Origin: Sipunculus nudus
Taxonomy: Eukaryota > Annelida > Sipuncula > Golfingiida > Sipunculidae
Direction of reading: 5' to 3'
DNA: 64,000 nucleotides
NCBI GenBank assembly: GCA_026874595.1
Contig: CM049310.1
Location: 9,920,001 to 9,984,000 of the forward strand
Positions 23,501 through 36,400 of this stretch are shown here, piece by piece (the stretch's first letter is position 1; each line of letters starts with the position of its first letter). Made by a program: the position numbers and the translations under genes. The notes under the pieces were generated by a model that was not told where the DNA came from, did no database searches, and saw only the letters and a list, made by a program, of their open reading frames with translations.

Positions 23501-26500
23501 CTGGAAAGGTCTTTGGGGAAACCCTGCCCTGTACCTTTAAAAGTCCCTAGGAAATTAGACCCTGCCTTGTACCTGAAAAGGTCTCTGGGGAATTAAAACC
23601 CTTTCCTGTACCTGATCATAAGGTCTCTGGGGAAACCCTGCCCTGTACCAGAAAAGGTCTCGAAGGAAACCCTGCCCTGTACCTGAAAAGGTCTCAAAGG
23701 AAACCCTGCACTGTACCTGAAAAGGTCTCGAGGGAAACCCAGACCTGTACCAGAAAAGGTCTCAAAGGAAATCCCGCACTGTACCTGAAAGTGTCTCAAA
23801 GGAAACCATGCACTGTACCTGAAAAGGTCTCAAAGTAAACCCTGCCCTGTACCTGAATAGGTCTCGAGTGAAACCCTGCCCTGTACCAGAAAAGGTCTCA
23901 AAGGAAACCCTGCCCTGTACCTGAAAAGGTCTCGGGGTAAACCCTGCCCTGTTCCAGAAAAGGTCTCATAGGAAACATTGCCCTGTACCTGAAAAGGTCT
24001 CTGGGGAAACCCTGCCCTGTACCAGAAAAGGTCTCGAGGGAAACCCTGCCCTGTACCTGAAAAGGTCTCAAAGGAAACCCTGCCCTGTACTAGAAAAGGT
24101 CTCAAAGGAAACCCTGCCCTGTACCTGAAAAGGTCTCGAGGGAAACCCTGCCCTGAACCTGAATAGGTCTCGGGTGAAACCCTGCCCTGTACCAAAAAAG
24201 GTCTCAAAGGAAACCCTGCACTGTACCTGAAAAGGTCTCGAGGGAAACCCTGCCCTGTACCTGAATTACTCTCGGGTGAAACCCTACCCTGTACCAGAAA
24301 AAGGTCTCAAAGGGAACTCTGCACTGTACCTGAAAAGGTCTCAAGGAAAACCCTGCCCTGTACCTTAAAACGTCTCGAGGGAAACCCTGCACTGTACCAG
24401 AAAAGGTCTGAAAGGAAACCCTGCCCTGTACCAGAAAAGGTCTCGAGGGAAACCCTGCCCTGTACCTGAAAGGGTCTCAAAGGAAACCCTGCACTGTACC
24501 TGAAAAGGTCTCAAAGAAAACCCTGCCCTGGACTAGAAAAGGTCTCAAAGGAAACCCTGCCCTGTACCTGAAAAGGTCTCGAGGGAAACCCTGCCCTGTA
24601 CCTTAAAACGTCTCGAGGGAAACCCTGCACTGTACCAGAAAAGGTCTGAAAGGAAACCCTGCCCTGTACCAGAAAAGGTCTCGAGGGAAACCCTGCCCTG
24701 TACCTGAAAGGGTCTCAAAGGAAACCCTGCCCTGTACCTGAAAATGTCTCAAAGAAAACCCTGCCCTGGACTAGAAAAGGTCTCAAAGGAAACCCTGCCC
24801 TGTACCTGAAAAGGTCTCGAGGGAAACCCTGCCCTGTACCTGAAAGGGTCTCAAAGGAAACCCTGCACTGTACCTGAAAAGGTCTCGAGGGAAACCCTGC
24901 CCTGTACCAGAAAAGGTCTAAAAGGAAACCCTGCACTGTACCTGAAAAGGTCTCGAAGGCCTGCCCTGTACCAGAAAAGGTCTAAAAGGAAACCCTGCAC
25001 TGTACCTGAAAAGGTCTCAAAGGAAACCCTGCCCTGTACCTGAAAAGGGCTCAAAGGAAACCCTGCCCTGTACCTGAAAAGGTCTCGGGTGAAACCCTGC
25101 CCTGTACCAGAAAAGCTCTCAAAAGAAACCCTGCACTGTACCTGAAAAGGTCTCGAGGGAAACCCTGCCCTGTACCTGAAAAGGTCTCGAGGGAAACCCT
25201 GCACTGTACCAGAAAAGGTCTCAAAGGAAACCCTGCCCTGTACTAGAAAAGGTCTCAAAGGAAACCCTGCACTGTACCACAAAAGGTCTCGGGTGAAACC
25301 CTGCCCTGTACCAGAAAAGGTCTCAAAGGAAACCCTGCACTGTACCAGACATGGTCTCAAAGGAAACCCTGCACTGTACCTGAAAATGTCTCAAAGGAAA
25401 CCCTGCACTGTACCTGAAAAGGTCTCGAGGGAAACCATGCCCTGTACCTGAAAAGGTCTCAAAGGAAACCCTGCCCTGTACCTGAAAAGGTCTCAAAGGA
25501 AACCCTGCCCTGTACCTGAAAAGGTCTCGGGTGAAACCCTGCCCTGTACCAGAAAAGCTCTCAAAAGAAACCCTGCACTGTACCTGAAAAGGTCTGGAGG
25601 GAAACCCTGCCCTGTACCTGAAAAGGTCTCGAGGGAAACCCTGCACTGTACCAGAAAAGGTCTCAAAGGAAACCCTGCCCTGTACTAGAAAAGGTCTCAA
25701 AGGAAACCCTGCACTGTACCACAAAAGGTCTCGGGTGAAACCCTGCCCTGTACCAGAAAAGGTCTCAAAGGAAACCCTGCACTGTACCAGACAAGGTCTC
25801 AAAGGAAACCCTGCACTGTACCTGAAAATGTCTCAAAGGAAACCCTGCACTGTACCTGAAAAGGTCTCGAGGGAAACCATGCCCTGTACCTGAAAAGGTC
25901 TCTAGGGAAACCCTGCCCTGTACCTGAAAAGGTCTCAAAGGAAACCCTGCCCTGTACCTGAAAGGTCTCGAGGAAACCCTGCATTGTACCAGAAAAGGTC
26001 TCAAAGGAAACCCTGCACTGTACCACAAAAGGTCTCGGGTGAAACCCTGCCCTGTACCAGAAAAGGTCTCAAAGGAAACCCTGCACTGTACCTGAAAAGG
26101 TCTCGAGGGAAACCCTGCACTGTAGCAGGAAAGGTCTCAAAGGAAACCCTGCACTGTACCAGATAAGGTCTCAAAGGAAACCCTGCACTGTACCTGAAAT
26201 GTCTCGAGGGAAACCCTGCACTGTACCAGAAAAGGTCTCAAAGGAAACCCTGCACTGTACCTGAAAAGGTCTCGGGTGAAACCCTGCTCTGTACCAGAAA
26301 AGGTCTCGGGTGAAACCCTGCACTGTACCAGAAAAGGTCTCAAAGGAAACCCTGCACTATACCTGAAACGGTCTCGAGGGAAACCCTGCCCTGAACCAGA
26401 AAAGGTCTCAAAGGAAACCCTGCACTGTACCTGAAATGGTCTCTGTGGAAACCCTGCCCTGTACCTGAAAAGGTTTGGGGGGGGGGGGGGGGGGGCTGGA

Positions 26501-27198
26501 ACCCTGCTCTGTACCTGAAAAGGTCTCGGGTGAAACCCTGCCCTGTACCTGAAAAGGTCTATGGGGAAACCCTACCCTGTACCTTTAAAAGTCTCTGGGG
26601 AATTAGACCCTGCCGTGTACCTGAAATGGTTTCTGGGGAATAAAACCCTTCCCTTTACCTGATCATAAGGTCTCTGGGGAAACCCTGCCCTGTACCTGAT
26701 AAGGTCTCGTGGGGGGGGGGGACCCTGCCCTGTTTCAGAAAAGGTCTCTGGGGAATTAAATCCTGCACTGTACCTGAAAAGGTCTCGGGGATAACCCTGC
26801 CCTGAACCTGAAAAGGTCTCTTGGGAATTAAACCCTGCCATGTACCTGAAAAGGTCTCGGGGGGGGGGGGGCTGCCCTGTACCAGAAAAGGTCTCTGGGG
26901 AATTAAATCCTGCACTGTACCTGAAAAGGTCTCGGGGATAACCCTACCCTGAACCTGAAAAGGTCGGGGGGGGGGGGGGGCTGGGACCCTGCTCTGTACC
27001 TGAAAAGGTCTCGGGTGAAACCCTGCCCTGTACCTGAAAAGGTCTGGCGGAGGTTGGGGGGGGGGGGCTGTACCTGAAAAGATCTCGGGGGAACCCTGCG
27101 CTGTAACTGATAAGGTGTTTGGGGAAACCCTGCCCTGTACCTGTAAAGGCTCGGGGGAAATCCTGCCCTGTGCCTGAAAAGGTGTCGGCGGAAACCTG
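20524..27198. repeat. 34-bp minisatellite array, about 196 units (6.7 kb)
   Basis: Unit AAACCCTGCCCTGTACCTGA plus AAAGGTCTCGAGGG, with common variants (CCTGCACTG, TACCAGAAAAG, TCTCAAAGG). Edges (20524-20860 and 26400-27198) are more diverged than the centre, as expected from unequal crossing-over. Higher-order repeats are visible: about 984 bp (21781 onward repeats at 22765) and 442 bp = 13 units (about 25000-25360 repeats at about 25440-25800). G runs of 9-19 replace part of the unit near 23430, 26477, 26712, 26862, 26967 and 27056. Neither strand has a stop in most units, so long open frames are by-products, not genes. Confidence 0.95.
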
Positions 27199-27354
27199 TT
27201 ATATTTTTAACCTGATGAACCAACCTTAGAAGTTAAAACTTTTACTGTAGAACGTGTTTTTAATAAGCAGGGCAGAAATAAATGGATAGCGTTCAGCCAA
27301 CCGCATGACCCGGAATCACGAGATATACAAATAGGCCTTAAACAAAACCAACAC

Positions 27355-27490
27355 ATTGAACAGGAAGCCGAGAAGGGCTACAAGAAGGCCTAAAGACCAG
27401 GAAGGCAAATTGTAAAGCCGGATGAGATTGACACCGTTTGTGATATCAGACCATAAACCCCCATCTTTACCTTTAGGTTTTTAATACAAA
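27355..27490 (+). repeat. SINE fragment (same family as 40336-40760)
   Basis: GGAAGGCAAATTGTAAAG, GATGAGATTGACACCG and GATATCAGACCATAAACCCC match the reverse complement of about 40400-40490. The copy lacks the tRNA-like head, so it is 5'-truncated or decayed. It lies between the 34-bp array and the candidate minus-strand exon. Confidence 0.6.
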
Positions 27491-27530
27491 AAGTGGGAAT
27501 AAAAGAGAGACTTTTAATTTTAGACTTTTT

Positions 27531-27748
27531 TTAATTTTCAAAAAACGACTCCCGGGAATAATTGACGACGCTTGCAAGCCCCAGAGCATGATTGGCGAAC
27601 TTTAAGAGCATATATACAAATGTCGACATTTTTTCGTTAGTCGAATCCTTCGTGTGACCTGTGGAAACCCACTTAAAGATATTCCCAAGATCCACCAGCT
27701 CACGTAAATATATTGCGTTGGCTGACGTCTGCTTTGGAATTTGCGCAC
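27531..27748 (-). CDS. Candidate terminal coding exon of an unrecognised minus-strand gene
   Basis: Reading the minus strand, a strong pyrimidine tract (gtttgtttttctttaag) is followed by 71 open codons (in part NAIYLRELVDLGNIFKWVS and KMSTFVYMLLKFANHALG) to a TAA at 27533-27531. An ATTAAA lies about 50 bases beyond. The exon begins in phase 1 and has no useful start codon, so it would be a last exon. The composition looks protein-like rather than repeat-derived and it matches no repeat in the window. I do not recognise the protein; it may be a gene relic. Confidence 0.33.
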
Positions 27749-28049
27749 CTTAAAGAAAAACAAACAAGAAAATGTAACAGTATAGGCAGATATATTTTAT
27801 ACATACATAAAGAAACTGTCATAGAGCTTCAGAAATTCTCATGTTACGCGAGTAAATATATTTCCTGATTAAAAAAAAATTGCATTATGATTGGGCAAAT
27901 AACTTCAAAACAATATGCAATACTGACCTAATTTTAAGAATATACATAGAAAATGTATGGAAGAAAGTGCATACTAAATATGACCGAAAACAGATCCGTG
28001 ATTTTGATATTAAGCAGCTATGAAGTGTTACAATGACTTTTTTTATGGG

Positions 28050-28051
<2 letters not shown>

Positions 28052-28129
<78 letters not shown>
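28052..28129. repeat. (AT)n microsatellite
   Basis: Almost perfect TA alternation for about 78 bases. A second (AT)n tract follows at 28640-28704. Confidence 0.95.
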
Positions 28130-28132
<3 letters not shown>

Positions 28133-28241
28133 TTTGCACCTAAAAAATGTATAAACAATTTCTGGGAAGTTAACTTCTCGAAATGTATATAGTCCAATGC
28201 TGCAACGCTTCATTGTGAAAAAAAAAAACATTATTAAAACC

Positions 28242-28417
28242 TTATGAGGAAAGTACCAAAATGGAATCATTACATATGAACATATGCCAAATGCGCGCTT
28301 TTCCACAAACTTGACCACACGTATTTGATGCTTTTGAACAAGACCCAGGTATCATCTGCATGTTCAGTTTTTGCGGGTTACAGCAAGGAGTCGTAATGCG
28401 TGTCTCATTGTCAAACA
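28242..28417 (-). CDS. Low-confidence open stretch behind a splice acceptor
   Basis: On the minus strand, gctgccatctcctcag is followed by 57 open codons including VFDNETRITTPCCNPQKL. It lies upstream of the candidate exon at 27531-27748 on the same strand. No good donor was found; the best ones (gtcaag, gtactt) are weak. It is kept because acceptor and open frame coincide, but chance is likely. Confidence 0.15.
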
Positions 28418-28429
28418 CTGAGGAGATGG

Positions 28430-28639
28430 CAGCAAACGTTTGCTCAAATTAACACCATTTTAACACTCCCTCTTTATGGCTCTTGCGTCCGGGTATATAC
28501 ATCTTTGAAAATGCATGCAATAGCATTGCTCTTGGTTACCTTTCACTTTGTAATAAAACATTCTTTTTGCTCGTCGGTTTCTCTATACGTATATGGCGCA
28601 CCATTTATTTAGTAAAAACATCCAAGATCATACAAAGAT

Positions 28640-28708
<69 letters not shown>

Positions 28709-29189
28709 TATTCATAAGGGTGTAAATCGTAGATCCGTTAAGGTTCCTATATTTTTGGTCATTCAAGGTTGCACTCCCACTACTTTGCAAACGCGAGTTT
28801 CCCGGAAAGCACTGCCCTCAATTACCTGCCCTATATACATGATTGTTTATGCACTGATTCAATCGAAATTTCAAATTAAGAGACCAGCATTATATCCTCA
28901 CTGACGTAAGCATAGTTAATTTTAGGCCCACAGGTCTATAGAGAGAAACAAGTTTGCTCAATGTGACCCCTTAGGATCAGAGCAAAACTTGCTACTGTTT
29001 TCCACGAATTTAACATGTTAATGTATATCATGTTACACGTATACCGAACATCTTTTACAGGACGCTATACATTTATGCATATTTGGGGAAGAAAAGATAT
29101 AAAACAGAAATAAAAATTGTTTTGAGGCTTATTTGTTTTAATATTGCACTAATGTCAAGAGCAGTCATTTTTCTTTGCCATTTTTTATC

Positions 29190-29241
<52 letters not shown>

Positions 29242-30095
29242 ATTATTATTCAATCTGATGTGATCCGGAGGGTAAAACCTTCAACGGTAATTTATTTTTT
29301 TTCCTTTTTTTATTCAGTACGTTTTTCGTACGATATCTGCTACGACTGATTTATTTATTTATAACATGCACACAAAAAATCCTCATGTTCCATTACATAC
29401 ATACAATGATACCTAAAAAAGTGTACATTACGTATGGCGATTAATCATATTGCAAACGCATGTCCCGTAAAATGGCATTAATCACCACGATTGATCTATA
29501 TAAATTGTGATTAATGCACCTATTCACCCAGAATTCTTTTCAGGTAAATAGATCCTGGATTATTTTCGCTCTCACACGAAGGTGTAGTGACGTAGTTAAT
29601 CAGTCCAGGAGATAGCATATACACTGTATGAATCAGAGCCGTACCAGCCGTACAAGAGTACGGCTTTCTTTTGTTGACTCAATCGTGTGTACGCGCAATT
29701 TGAACTTAAAATCCACTATAGAGAAACACACCTGAAAAATACACCCTGGGGCTTGGGACCTCACCCTGGTCCGCTCGCCTCAGCATCCGCCACTCGTATT
29801 GGTACATGTTTTTGTTAACTCGTCTGACGTGTTACTCAGCTTCCTGGTCATACATCTATGTGTCATTACATTGAACTTCCTGGTCATTACTTCCTGGTTT
29901 ATACTCCCTTGAAGTTACACTTATATGTTCGTGTTCCATTTTACTTTCCTCCTTGTCTGTTACAGGTTATCTTTATTGTGGAGTGTAATTACCTTAATCA
30001 GGAATCAGGGTTGTATATGGAAGGTTTACGTAAATGGTGGAATTATAAATAACACAAGGAAATTCTTTTCCACAAAGAAACCTTGTATACCCTTG

Positions 30096-30155
<60 letters not shown>

Positions 30156-30303
30156 CTACCTTACATCTGTCAGTCATTCCAGAGTCACATGAGATGATGA
30201 AGTCCAGCTGCTGGTCAGTGTGAAGCTAGCTTCGCTACAGTCAACACGCGTTACTACTAACTCTCTTATCTTTGTGTATCACATCTCCCACAGTGCAAGT
30301 GTT
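28430..30303. other. Non-coding stretch with microsatellites
   Basis: (AT)n at 28640-28704, (ATT)n at 29191-29250 and (AT)n at 30097-30152. A short hairpin (AGCCGTAC / GTACGGCT) lies at about 29636-29664. No convincing exon recognised. Confidence 0.6.
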
Positions 30304-30352
30304 ATGGAGGATAGTGATAAGTTTCCACGAGAGGATAATGTACCTCAAGTTG
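30304..30352 (+). CDS. Candidate short first coding exon (MEDSDKFPREDNVPQV)
   Basis: An ATG with G at +4 opens 16 codons of polar, acidic sequence up to a strong donor (caagttg|gtaagt). Long (AT)n tracts lie on both sides (30097-30152 and 30370-30420). The exon ends in phase 1. No partner exon can be assigned with confidence; the nearest plus-strand candidates are at 41.0 and 44.1 kb. Confidence 0.3.
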
Positions 30353-30366
30353 GTAAGTCTTTGATA

Positions 30367-30369
<3 letters not shown>

Positions 30370-30420
<51 letters not shown>
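30370..30420. repeat. (AT)n microsatellite
   Basis: TA alternation directly right of the candidate exon at 30304-30352; its donor site is only about 15 bases away. Confidence 0.9.
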
Positions 30421-30423
<3 letters not shown>

Positions 30424-33400
30424 AAAGTTTCACTCAATTTAGGTGTTAGCCTTATATGACCAGCTATAGAATCTTCAGCCAGACCATTAACTGTTACTTC
30501 AATGTCCCTATATTATTATCAATTATAAAAAAAACCATACACATTTCATTTAAAAGAAAAGATAGCAGTACCTTTTTTTTTTGTAACCGAAACTAAACAT
30601 TATGTGATCGGTCTGTGTATCCTCGAAAACACTCTACATCATATATAAGCTGAGCCGCCTGTTAAAAAGTGGTGGGGGGGGGGGGGGCAGGGGGCATGTG
30701 ATAGGTCGGAGACATCAAATTATGCAACATGTTTGAAATCTGACGATGAAATCTAATACAAATAAAGGATTGTTCACATAAACTGTTAACACTGTGATGA
30801 AAGCGAAACAAATGGCCCATGGCGCTCAGCTGCCTCCTGCACTGGTTGTTGCTCTGATACTGAGGGCAACCTACATATAAACCTGAAATAGCCTTGTGGA
30901 GGTAGACATTGGGTAGGGGTCACTATGGTCACAAGGGCCTTTAAAAGCACAATTTGTTCCTTGCCATGTGTTTACTGGGAAAGTGTGGCACCAGTGATGG
31001 CTTAATATCCCCAAACCGTGGCAGGAACCATTTTAAAATTCGAAATACATGCAAAATACAAACGATATTTGTAATGAAAAAAATATGATTAAGCATCAAG
31101 ATATACAGATGGCCCCGTTTTTAACACGGAGCATTTGGGATGTAATTTATACACTACACAGGTTCAAACAAGAGACCAAACTGTCAGGTCTTACACTGAC
31201 TTATTGTTCGTGATAATAGGTAACTAAACAAACAGTGACAATACAATTTCAGCCGTTGTCCAAACAGGTGGTTTTCATTGCAGTGGTCAAGAAATATGTC
31301 TGTGACATTTTACGCTAACCACGCCTACTTGTGCAGGGACATTTGGTATCAGATTATACATTAAGTATGCAAACACCTGAAATTGTAAAATTTTGGGATA
31401 GGTAACATTTCCATTTGCATGAAGAAGCCATTTTGAAAATAAACCATTTCATTGCTATAAGATAGAGTTGAACATGATATGAAAATTAAAGTATAAATAT
31501 TTAAAAAGTATAAAGCAGAAAACAACATTTAACCTCACAGTGAGTAAGCCACCTTAGGTGTTGCCATATGGTTGGCTTATATCTCATGGCAGTCACATAA
31601 TAAAACATGTCTGCCAAATTTGGGAATTAACTAGTGTAGCGGTTTCAGAGATTAAAAAATAACATAATTTGCACCATCCTAGCAAATAAATCAATGTGTG
31701 ATAAGAAAAAATCGAAGTCATGTTTAAACATAATTCTGAAAGTAATTCCAGTTAATTTTGAGTAAATTTAATCCCAATTGCTCGAGAAAATTCTTGTATA
31801 TGATTTGAAAGCTACAGTGTTCCTTTCAGCTGACTTATTTGAAAGAAAGTGGGAAAAACATGCCAGTCATATGATCAATATGTGCGGAAAGTTAGGTAAT
31901 GATCGGCGCACCACTTCATGAAATAAAAAGTAAAAGATTTTGCACCATACAGGGTCAGACATGGGAAATCGGACATTTCTCGATTAGCGTAGTTCAAAGT
32001 CTTGTAGAACATCAGTTTGAAAATAATTCCTTTCAAGAATATATTCCGGAAGCCGGCATCAGGACATATTTGTCGATGCATGGATGGTAACGTGAATCCA
32101 AACGTTTTATTCTTTGCATCCGAGGGGACAAACGGGAATTTTTTTTTCACTGAGCTTTTTCAAAAAAAGGGATTTCAGGACGAGACAGTTTTCTCCCATT
32201 CGGCGAGAACGAGCTCGTACCGCGGGCGGACGACACAATTTTATTAGGACATGCCCTTCTATTAGATAAATGCGACTCGTCCACTCTTTCAAAAGCTTTA
32301 ATAATTACCTTTATTGTCCCAAACCAATTGTGATATTATAATTTATAAAGAATAACTGGAATATTCTGGAGTTTATCCTCCATATTTACTGCTGAATAAA
32401 TGATTTCAACAGCTATTGAATTTGCCATTTTACAACTGTGCTGAATCTCCTTATGCTACTGAAGGACTAATATTCATAAATTAATGACCTCTTATAATAA
32501 CTCTGTAAGGCCTGCAAGTACAGTTTCACTTATCAAATGGGTTTTGAGCTCCATAATCTTTAGGTTTTGTCTAGCAGTAGAAAAAATTTCCAACCATATG
32601 AGTGATAGAAGAATTATTATTTTTTTTTTTTTTTTGCAATGTGGGGCCAGTTGGTTAGGTGGGGGGTGGGGGGGGGGGTGGGGGGGTTAACGCCCCTTTA
32701 CAGCAGAAAAGTCATCAACTGAATTTCATCCACTCAGATTTTTATTATTTGATAGGAAAATAACACAAATAACATGGCTGTCATATAATCAATTTATTAT
32801 TTTCAAATCTGTAAACCATTAATTATGTTACAATGAGAAGACTTGCACTTTAACACAGTTACAAAATTTCTGAAGACCAATAAGTCTTCAAGCTCTCATG
32901 AAATCTGGTCCAGCCTGCTTGATTCCCATTATATTCAAACATGCTCTGGTATATATGCATGGCTTCATCAGCTTTACCAGATGCTTTTCACACAACCACT
33001 TACAAATTTACTATACTTGAAGGTAACATTAACAACCAATAGATTAATACTTGCCTATCTGAATCTGCTAGGTTATCATTACATGAATTCTACAATCAGT
33101 ATTGCATCTCTTATATCAGTTATAAAAAGCATATTGTAAACATACATTTGGACATAAAAAATTCATAATTTGGACACCTACGTTTGTGCGTACCTTGTGC
33201 CGTAGTTCAATCAACATACCCATCTTGACGCTATTTTACAAACAACATTTATACAAAATAAACATCCCATTTTTAACATAAAAATATTCCTTTTCATCAC
33301 ATGACATCTTAAAATGAGCAACTTATATCAATCTATATAAAGGTGGTGCATATATTACTGGTATATACTGATAACCTCAGCGTAATCATGTGTGCCTTGA

Positions 33401-36400
33401 TGGGTTGATAATATTTGCTAAAGTTCCTGACAGGGGTTACCTTTTGTTGCCTACAAAGAAGCACAGGGACTGGTCAAATTGCTACATGCATAACGCAAGA
33501 TGTACAAACTATGAACTCGGTTTTAAACAAATCCTAAAGACAAAGGGGACTTCATCCATAATGCTGGTACCCAAAAGACTATAACAGCCAGTAGCAGGCA
33601 GATATTTTTAACATAATGGTAATTTGTTAAAGTCTGAACGCGAAGTCTGGTCATGGAGCGCTCATGAAAATAGGTCGTACATATATCCCTACAACAACAA
33701 ACCAATTTCGATCTAGTTTAAAAAGATCTAGTCGATTAGAACATTATGAAAAGTTTAAGAATTCATTAACTACTGATTCATTTCCACTGTATTTACAGAC
33801 AAGTAATCTTAACAAATTAGAATTATGTTCAAAATATTATATATATATATATCAGTTTCTTGACATAATATAAGACAATATGATTAGTACAGGTAAATAT
33901 TTATGTAAAACATTCAGTACAATACGAAAATCCATGATAAAACTTGCCATAAAAACACCAGTGGACGTATAAATAACCAAGAATAATAAAGTACAATACT
34001 AAGTATTATCCATAAGAGGCTCTTATGGTTCAAGATGAACACTTTACTTACATATATAGCTGTAATTATTAGAAGAAGTAGATAAAATGCCAAATGTATA
34101 CATATGTATCCTCTGAGTTACAAATTGCAATATAAATTGTTTTGGCATCTAAAGTAGTAATGAATAGCTAAGGACTTCACGTACCTGAAGCGTGCTCTAT
34201 TTTTTTAGGTCTGGATTTCCGTCAAAATACTTCATTATCATAATGTATACCCAGACAAACTGTATTTATCATGTTTACAGAGATTCAAGCGCCTATATGG
34301 TTACAGTGCTGAAGCTGAGTCCACACTTTCTACATCCAAAGTGTTAATCAGTCCATTACGATCAAGACAATGTCCACCTTCCAGTCCCCGTAATTTGGAA
34401 ATTGAGTCTAAGTGTGGGTCATTTTTTTTTCATATAAAGAATTTGATAAAAAAAAACTTATTATGGACTTATTCAAGCTTTATTTATAATGATTCAGAAT
34501 AAATATGCAGCCTGACAATTTTTTATGCAAGCTGGAAAATATTAAAAAAAAATAAAATGGGAGTCTTACATTCTGTCCCCTATCGTGACCAAAGGCTGAC
34601 CTAAATTTCTGTTTGAGATTTGCATGATTCCTGAAGTCCACATATCTGACTTCCCAGTTCAGGGGTGGCCAGGAGTGATAGCCCACTGGCATCACCATTT
34701 TTCCTACAGGATCACCCTACAGGCATAATATTTTGTTTATGCAGCCTACAGGGAACTTCCTGGTGGCCAGTTGGCCAAGTCTGCCAACAAGTCTGAACAA
34801 AATATTCTACCTACCCGGTGGTAATTTTATCTGGTTTCATTAGCTTAGCAGTGTGGGAGTTTTAACTTTAAGTACCAAAAGGTTATATCCAAATATACTT
34901 TATTGGCGTGAGCAAATAAAACAACTGCCTACCCTGGAAATCACTGTATCTTGTTTCATACTTGGAAGTGTAGGAGTGCTGAACAATTTGGGAGGTGAAA
35001 AATAAAACAAAATAACTGATACAAAGTAAGTACTTGATAAGTATTGGGCAAGTATTGAGCTGCCTCATGGTAAACGACACATTTGTTAGGTATTATCTAA
35101 TGATATTCAATATATTACTTTTGAAGGTATTCTTTAAATTTCTGATACCATTTCTGATATCAGAGTAATAGCATAATAGTGGGAGCCTAAAATCAAGTAC
35201 TGATAACTGATAAGTAGCGATCATGTTTCTAACCAAATTTGGATTTCACAGGAAACTCACAAAACACTATCACTTAATGCCATTCAAGATATCTCCTCTG
35301 GTTGTCAAGTATGACCTACATAAGTATGATATTTGTGGACATGAGATCTGACCTACGTGTGTGTGACATTTGTGAACTGGGAGGGTTTCATTTCATATCA
35401 GTAATTAAGTTCCTGAGAATTTCATATTCCTTATTTACAGCCTTTAATTCTGAATTTTTATTACAACTGCAAATTAACACACCCTATTTGTTTCAGAGCT
35501 TCTTGGAATACTTGAAATCTTGTCCCCTTTCAATTATTTACATTGCATTTAATAAGAAAAAATGTAGGTCAATTGGTAGGTCCAGTGGGCAACTAGTGAG
35601 GGGGAAAAATACCAGTGCAGAGCCTGACAGAAATTAAATCCCATCTACAATTAAAGACACTTGGTTTATCACCTGCTATTGTTTAACATTTCTCAGTGTG
35701 TTTATTCTCTCAGTTTCCTCAGCTTTCTGGGTGCCTTCCAATACATGCAGTCATTACAGGTGCTGATGGGTCATGTTTCTGCAGCTTAATTATGTTAAAG
35801 TGACCAGTGCATATTCAGTTAAGGACCTAGTGGGCAGGACGTGTGCCTAAGACCTTGGACAGGGGTGAAAGCCAGAAATTATTACCATAATAAAACTGTA
35901 ATTAATGTAATACCCCTTTCTTAAATTGAACCTTAACCCTTGGGCTTTCCTTACCTATGTATGTGTAAATCTTTTAAATAATCTGTATTCTGTTTTCCGA
36001 TATGTTAACAGTTACTTGCCTTTGCACAGGCTGTAGTACATTACATATTATTGGGAAAAGGACTTTTCATATTAACATTTATATAAACTGATTAACAAAT
36101 ATATAATTTATATAAAACTAAATAATAATACAATAAAAATTAAAGTAATATGCTATCCTTGCCATGGGACTAAAATCTGATCAAATGAACTCCCACCCTT
36201 GCTCCTTTACCGTAACCCAAAATGGTTTAGGATGAGATACAGTAGATTGTAAAACTAAAAGGTGTGGGGTTGAATCTGGCCATGGCGGAATTCAGACCAT
36301 GCTGTATTTTGATTAAAAGAATCACAAACCGTGGGTGTTAGGTGCACACAACATGGGATTTTATTGAATGTTTGAGCTTTCACCTTTCAGTCCATGTGTA

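Noticed and set aside
28593-28904. Frames containing long (YI)n runs here and at 6154, 28043, 29925 and 30220
   Set aside because: Produced by reading through (AT)n microsatellites.
31875-32247. Overlapping 76- and 91-codon frames on opposite strands near a CpG-richer patch
   Set aside because: No splice context, no recognisable domain, and both strands open over the same bases; most likely chance.
35302-35637. 111-codon plus-strand frame
   Set aside because: No splice sites, domain or composition supporting a gene; AT-rich chance frame.
36210-36300. Possible SINE head (GGGGTTGAATCTGG as B box)
   Set aside because: The A box is poor, no tail or target duplication is seen, and no second copy exists in the window.
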